From contig NZ_JAQSLN010000001.1 in NCBI RefSeq assembly GCF_028649655.1, positions 310,001-374,000 on the forward strand: a DNA stretch of 64,000 nt, in the 5' to 3' direction. The notes beneath the pieces are model-generated. The model saw nothing but the letters and a program-made list of their open reading frames with translations, was not told the origin of the DNA and did no database searches. Positions 62,404 through 64,000 of this stretch are shown here, one piece after another. Position 1 is the stretch's first letter. Every line of letters starts with the position of its first letter. The DNA is from Halobacteriovorax sp. GB3 (GTDB lineage Bacteria; Bdellovibrionota; Bacteriovoracia; Bacteriovoracales; Bacteriovoracaceae). The position numbers and the translations under genes were made by a program.

Positions 62404-62504
62404 GGGAAACTCCTTTGTTTCACCCATATTTTCTACGAAATTTAAATTAAAGATAAATCGTTTTATTTGCCTAATCAGTTAGGAAAAAGCTAAGTGGATT
62501 AACT

Positions 62505-63209
62505 ATGGACTTCAACTTTCCCGAAGGAAAAATTCTCTCTAAGAAATACGAAATTGTTCAACGTTTAGGTGGTGGACTAGAGGGCGAGGTTTATCTCGTA
62601 CGAGAATTGGGAACGGGTATTGAACGTGCTGCAAAGTTTTTCTATCCAAGCCATGATTGGAATAAAAGAAAGATACAGTCCTATGCTAAAAAGCTACACA
62701 AACTTAGTAGCTGTAACTCACTCATTAAGTACGTTTCTAAAGAGTCGATGATCTATAATGGACAAGAAGTAACTTATCTTCTTTCTGAATTTGTTGAAGG
62801 GTCTACCCTTTGCCAATACATGGATCTCTACTATAAGAAAGGTCTGCCTTTTTACCAAGCACTTCACATTCTCTATGCAGTGGTAAAAGCGGTAGAGGAA
62901 ATTCACTTGAAAAAAGAAGTACATGGAGATGTGCACGAAGAGAATATCATCATTCAAAAGTCGGGGCTGAAGTATGAGATTAAGCTCATTGATGTTTTTC
63001 ATCAGCGCAGAGGTGCCATCCAGGATGATGTTATTCATATGTGTCAGCTACTTTATTATCTTGTTGGTGGGAAAAAGAAATACGCCAAACAGCCATCTAT
63101 TATCAAAGGAATTTGTTTGGGGCAAAAGCAAACTTTGATTCGAAAGAAGTTTAAAAACCCAACAATGTTGAGGATTTACCTCGAAAATACTCCCTGGGAA
63201 GAAGTCTAG
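62505..63209 (+). CDS. short Ser/Thr protein kinase homologue
   Basis: This 234-residue protein has the N-terminal lobe and part of the C-lobe of a Hanks-type kinase. The Gly-rich loop is LGGGLEGEVYLV, Lys44 in RAAKFFYP is the likely ATP Lys, and the hinge reads LLSEFVEGS. The catalytic loop is VHGDVHEENII, with Asp142 and Asn147. The metal-binding segment reads IDVF (Asp163) in place of the usual DFG. It ends soon after, so the C-terminal helical part is missing or very small; activity is uncertain. The ribosome site is weak. Confidence 0.8.
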   Translation: MDFNFPEGKILSKKYEIVQRLGGGLEGEVYLVRELGTGIERAAKFFYPSHDWNKRKIQSYAKKLHKLSSCNSLIKYVSKESMIYNGQEVTYLLSEFVEGSTLCQYMDLYYKKGLPFYQALHILYAVVKAVEEIHLKKEVHGDVHEENIIIQKSGLKYEIKLIDVFHQRRGAIQDDVIHMCQLLYYLVGGKKKYAKQPSIIKGICLGQKQTLIRKKFKNPTMLRIYLENTPWEEV

Positions 63210-63321
63210 AATCTTGTGTCAATTTATTGATCGGCCTATGGAAATCCTTCAAAGTCTCTTATTTTGAGACCCGTAATCGTATAAATTCAAAGAGATAAGT
63301 AATTTTGTAAAAGGATCGCTC

Positions 63322-64000
63322 ATGTCTTTGAAGGCATCACTTCTCATTGCCACACTTGTTTTCTCTACTCAATATGCTTATGCAGGTAAACGTAGAAAGG
63401 CCACTGATTTTGGCAGAGAGGCGCAGAAGAAATCACTTAAAAGAAAAAAAGAGAAGAGAAAGAATCAGTGCTTTAATGCAGCGGAAGCCTTTCGCCACCA
63501 ATACCGTATTGAGGAAGCTCTTTCTCATTTAGGAATTTCCTTAAAGCAAAAGTTAACAGAAGAGCAAAATAGTCTCGTTGATAGTGAAGTCTTTCAGGAG
63601 ATTTTTAATTTAAAAACTGATGAAATAGGACATCTTCTCTTTGATCTAGCTGAACTTGGTTATGAAGCATCTAAACAAACGCAGACGAAGCTTGATCAAG
63701 CTGTCTATCTTGCTGTTGATAATTCAACGATTCATGATTTTAGTATTATTTTAAAAGGAGCTTCTCGCTTCTATAATGGCAATATTGAAGACTTTGTTAA
63801 AGAAATTATGGCGCAAAAGGCAGAGAGCTTTATTGCAGAGGCTTCATTTCTTTCGCTTCATTCAACAACTCGATCTCTTAAAAATATAAATATAGATATG
63901 ACCAATAGCTTTATTCAGGGTCTGACAAAGCGATTAATTTATTTTATAGAATCGAGTTCTCAAGATAATATACTTCCTAACGTCTTTAGTTCACTTAATT
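63322..64000 (+). CDS. exported protein of unknown function (3' truncated by window)
   Basis: A frame from the ATG at 63322 stays open to the window edge (226 codons). It has a signal peptide (MSLKASLLIATLVFSTQYAYAG) and a very basic stretch (KKSLKRKKEKRKNQC). A helical chain follows with no recognised domain. AAGGA lies 6 bases upstream of the ATG. I do not recognise it. The gene continues beyond the window. Confidence 0.75.
   Translation, partial: MSLKASLLIATLVFSTQYAYAGKRRKATDFGREAQKKSLKRKKEKRKNQCFNAAEAFRHQYRIEEALSHLGISLKQKLTEEQNSLVDSEVFQEIFNLKTDEIGHLLFDLAELGYEASKQTQTKLDQAVYLAVDNSTIHDFSIILKGASRFYNGNIEDFVKEIMAQKAESFIAEASFLSLHSTTRSLKNINIDMTNSFIQGLTKRLIYFIESSSQDNILPNVFSSLN

Noticed and set aside
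63347-63532. 61-residue plus-strand frame near the right edge
   Set aside because: It lies inside the better supported frame from 63322, which has a ribosome site and a signal peptide.
1-64000. CRISPR arrays, tRNA or rRNA genes, insertion sequences, phage genes
   Set aside because: No regularly spaced repeats, no cloverleaf-like gap sequence and no transposase, integrase or phage structural motifs were seen.

Overview
The window is low-GC, densely coded DNA from a Gram-negative bacterium. Lipoproteins with lipoboxes, a TonB-dependent receptor, many signal peptides and several secreted or lipid-anchored trypsin-like proteases occur together. Together with the AT-rich codon use, they suggest a marine or soil member of the Bdellovibrionota (Bacteriovorax/Halobacteriovorax-like predators). 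That placement is an inference from gene content; no rRNA or other marker was seen. There are no tRNA or rRNA genes, CRISPR arrays, insertion sequences or prophage genes, and no gene-free stretch longer than 300 bases.

Region by region: 1-2041 holds the 3' end of sbcC, a tandem CDGSH iron-sulfur protein and a two-gene unit of unknown function. 2067-12070 is the most coherent system: a minus-strand operon, PepSY protein - MFS exporter - iucA - iucB - iucC - iucD - iutA, in the classical aerobactin order, with a perfect 19-bp Fur-box-like palindrome just upstream (12165-12183). 12190-15301 holds an EamA transporter, an orphan cytosine-5 DNA methyltransferase with an unknown 195-residue protein, and a small basic protein. 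15361-25747 is rich in exported proteins: four trypsin-like proteases (two are tandem paralogues), a 643-residue exported protein, an RRM protein, urocanate hydratase and a putative exported zinc peptidase.

25734-39989 contains a LysR regulator diverging from a YceI protein, an M17 leucyl aminopeptidase, a lipoprotein, a radical SAM enzyme, a hybrid sensor kinase with an epimerase-like partner, a BCCT transporter, an exported GH1 glycosidase, and a MocR regulator diverging from a YceI-membrane fusion. 40037-45682 is a tesA-ybbA-ybbP operon, a threonine dehydratase whose leader is almost one large hairpin, and fxsA. 45824-54685 holds a second exported HExxH protein, a thioredoxin-fold protein, a methyltransferase, a START-tpx-membrane protein operon, two short-chain dehydrogenase-type genes and a RadD-like helicase. 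54818-64000 has a histidine kinase, a third YceI gene next to a second LysR regulator that diverges from a MATE pump, a CBS protein, a HelD/UvrD-like helicase, a very short Ser/Thr kinase homologue and the start of another exported protein.

Working together: the aerobactin-type operon should make, export, re-import and possibly reduce a citrate-hydroxamate siderophore under iron control. Three YceI genes each lie beside a transcription regulator, and palindromes or direct repeats that look like operators are visible at all three regulator genes. Fourteen start sites were moved from the longest reading frame, most of them because a Shine-Dalgarno sequence clearly favours an internal start.
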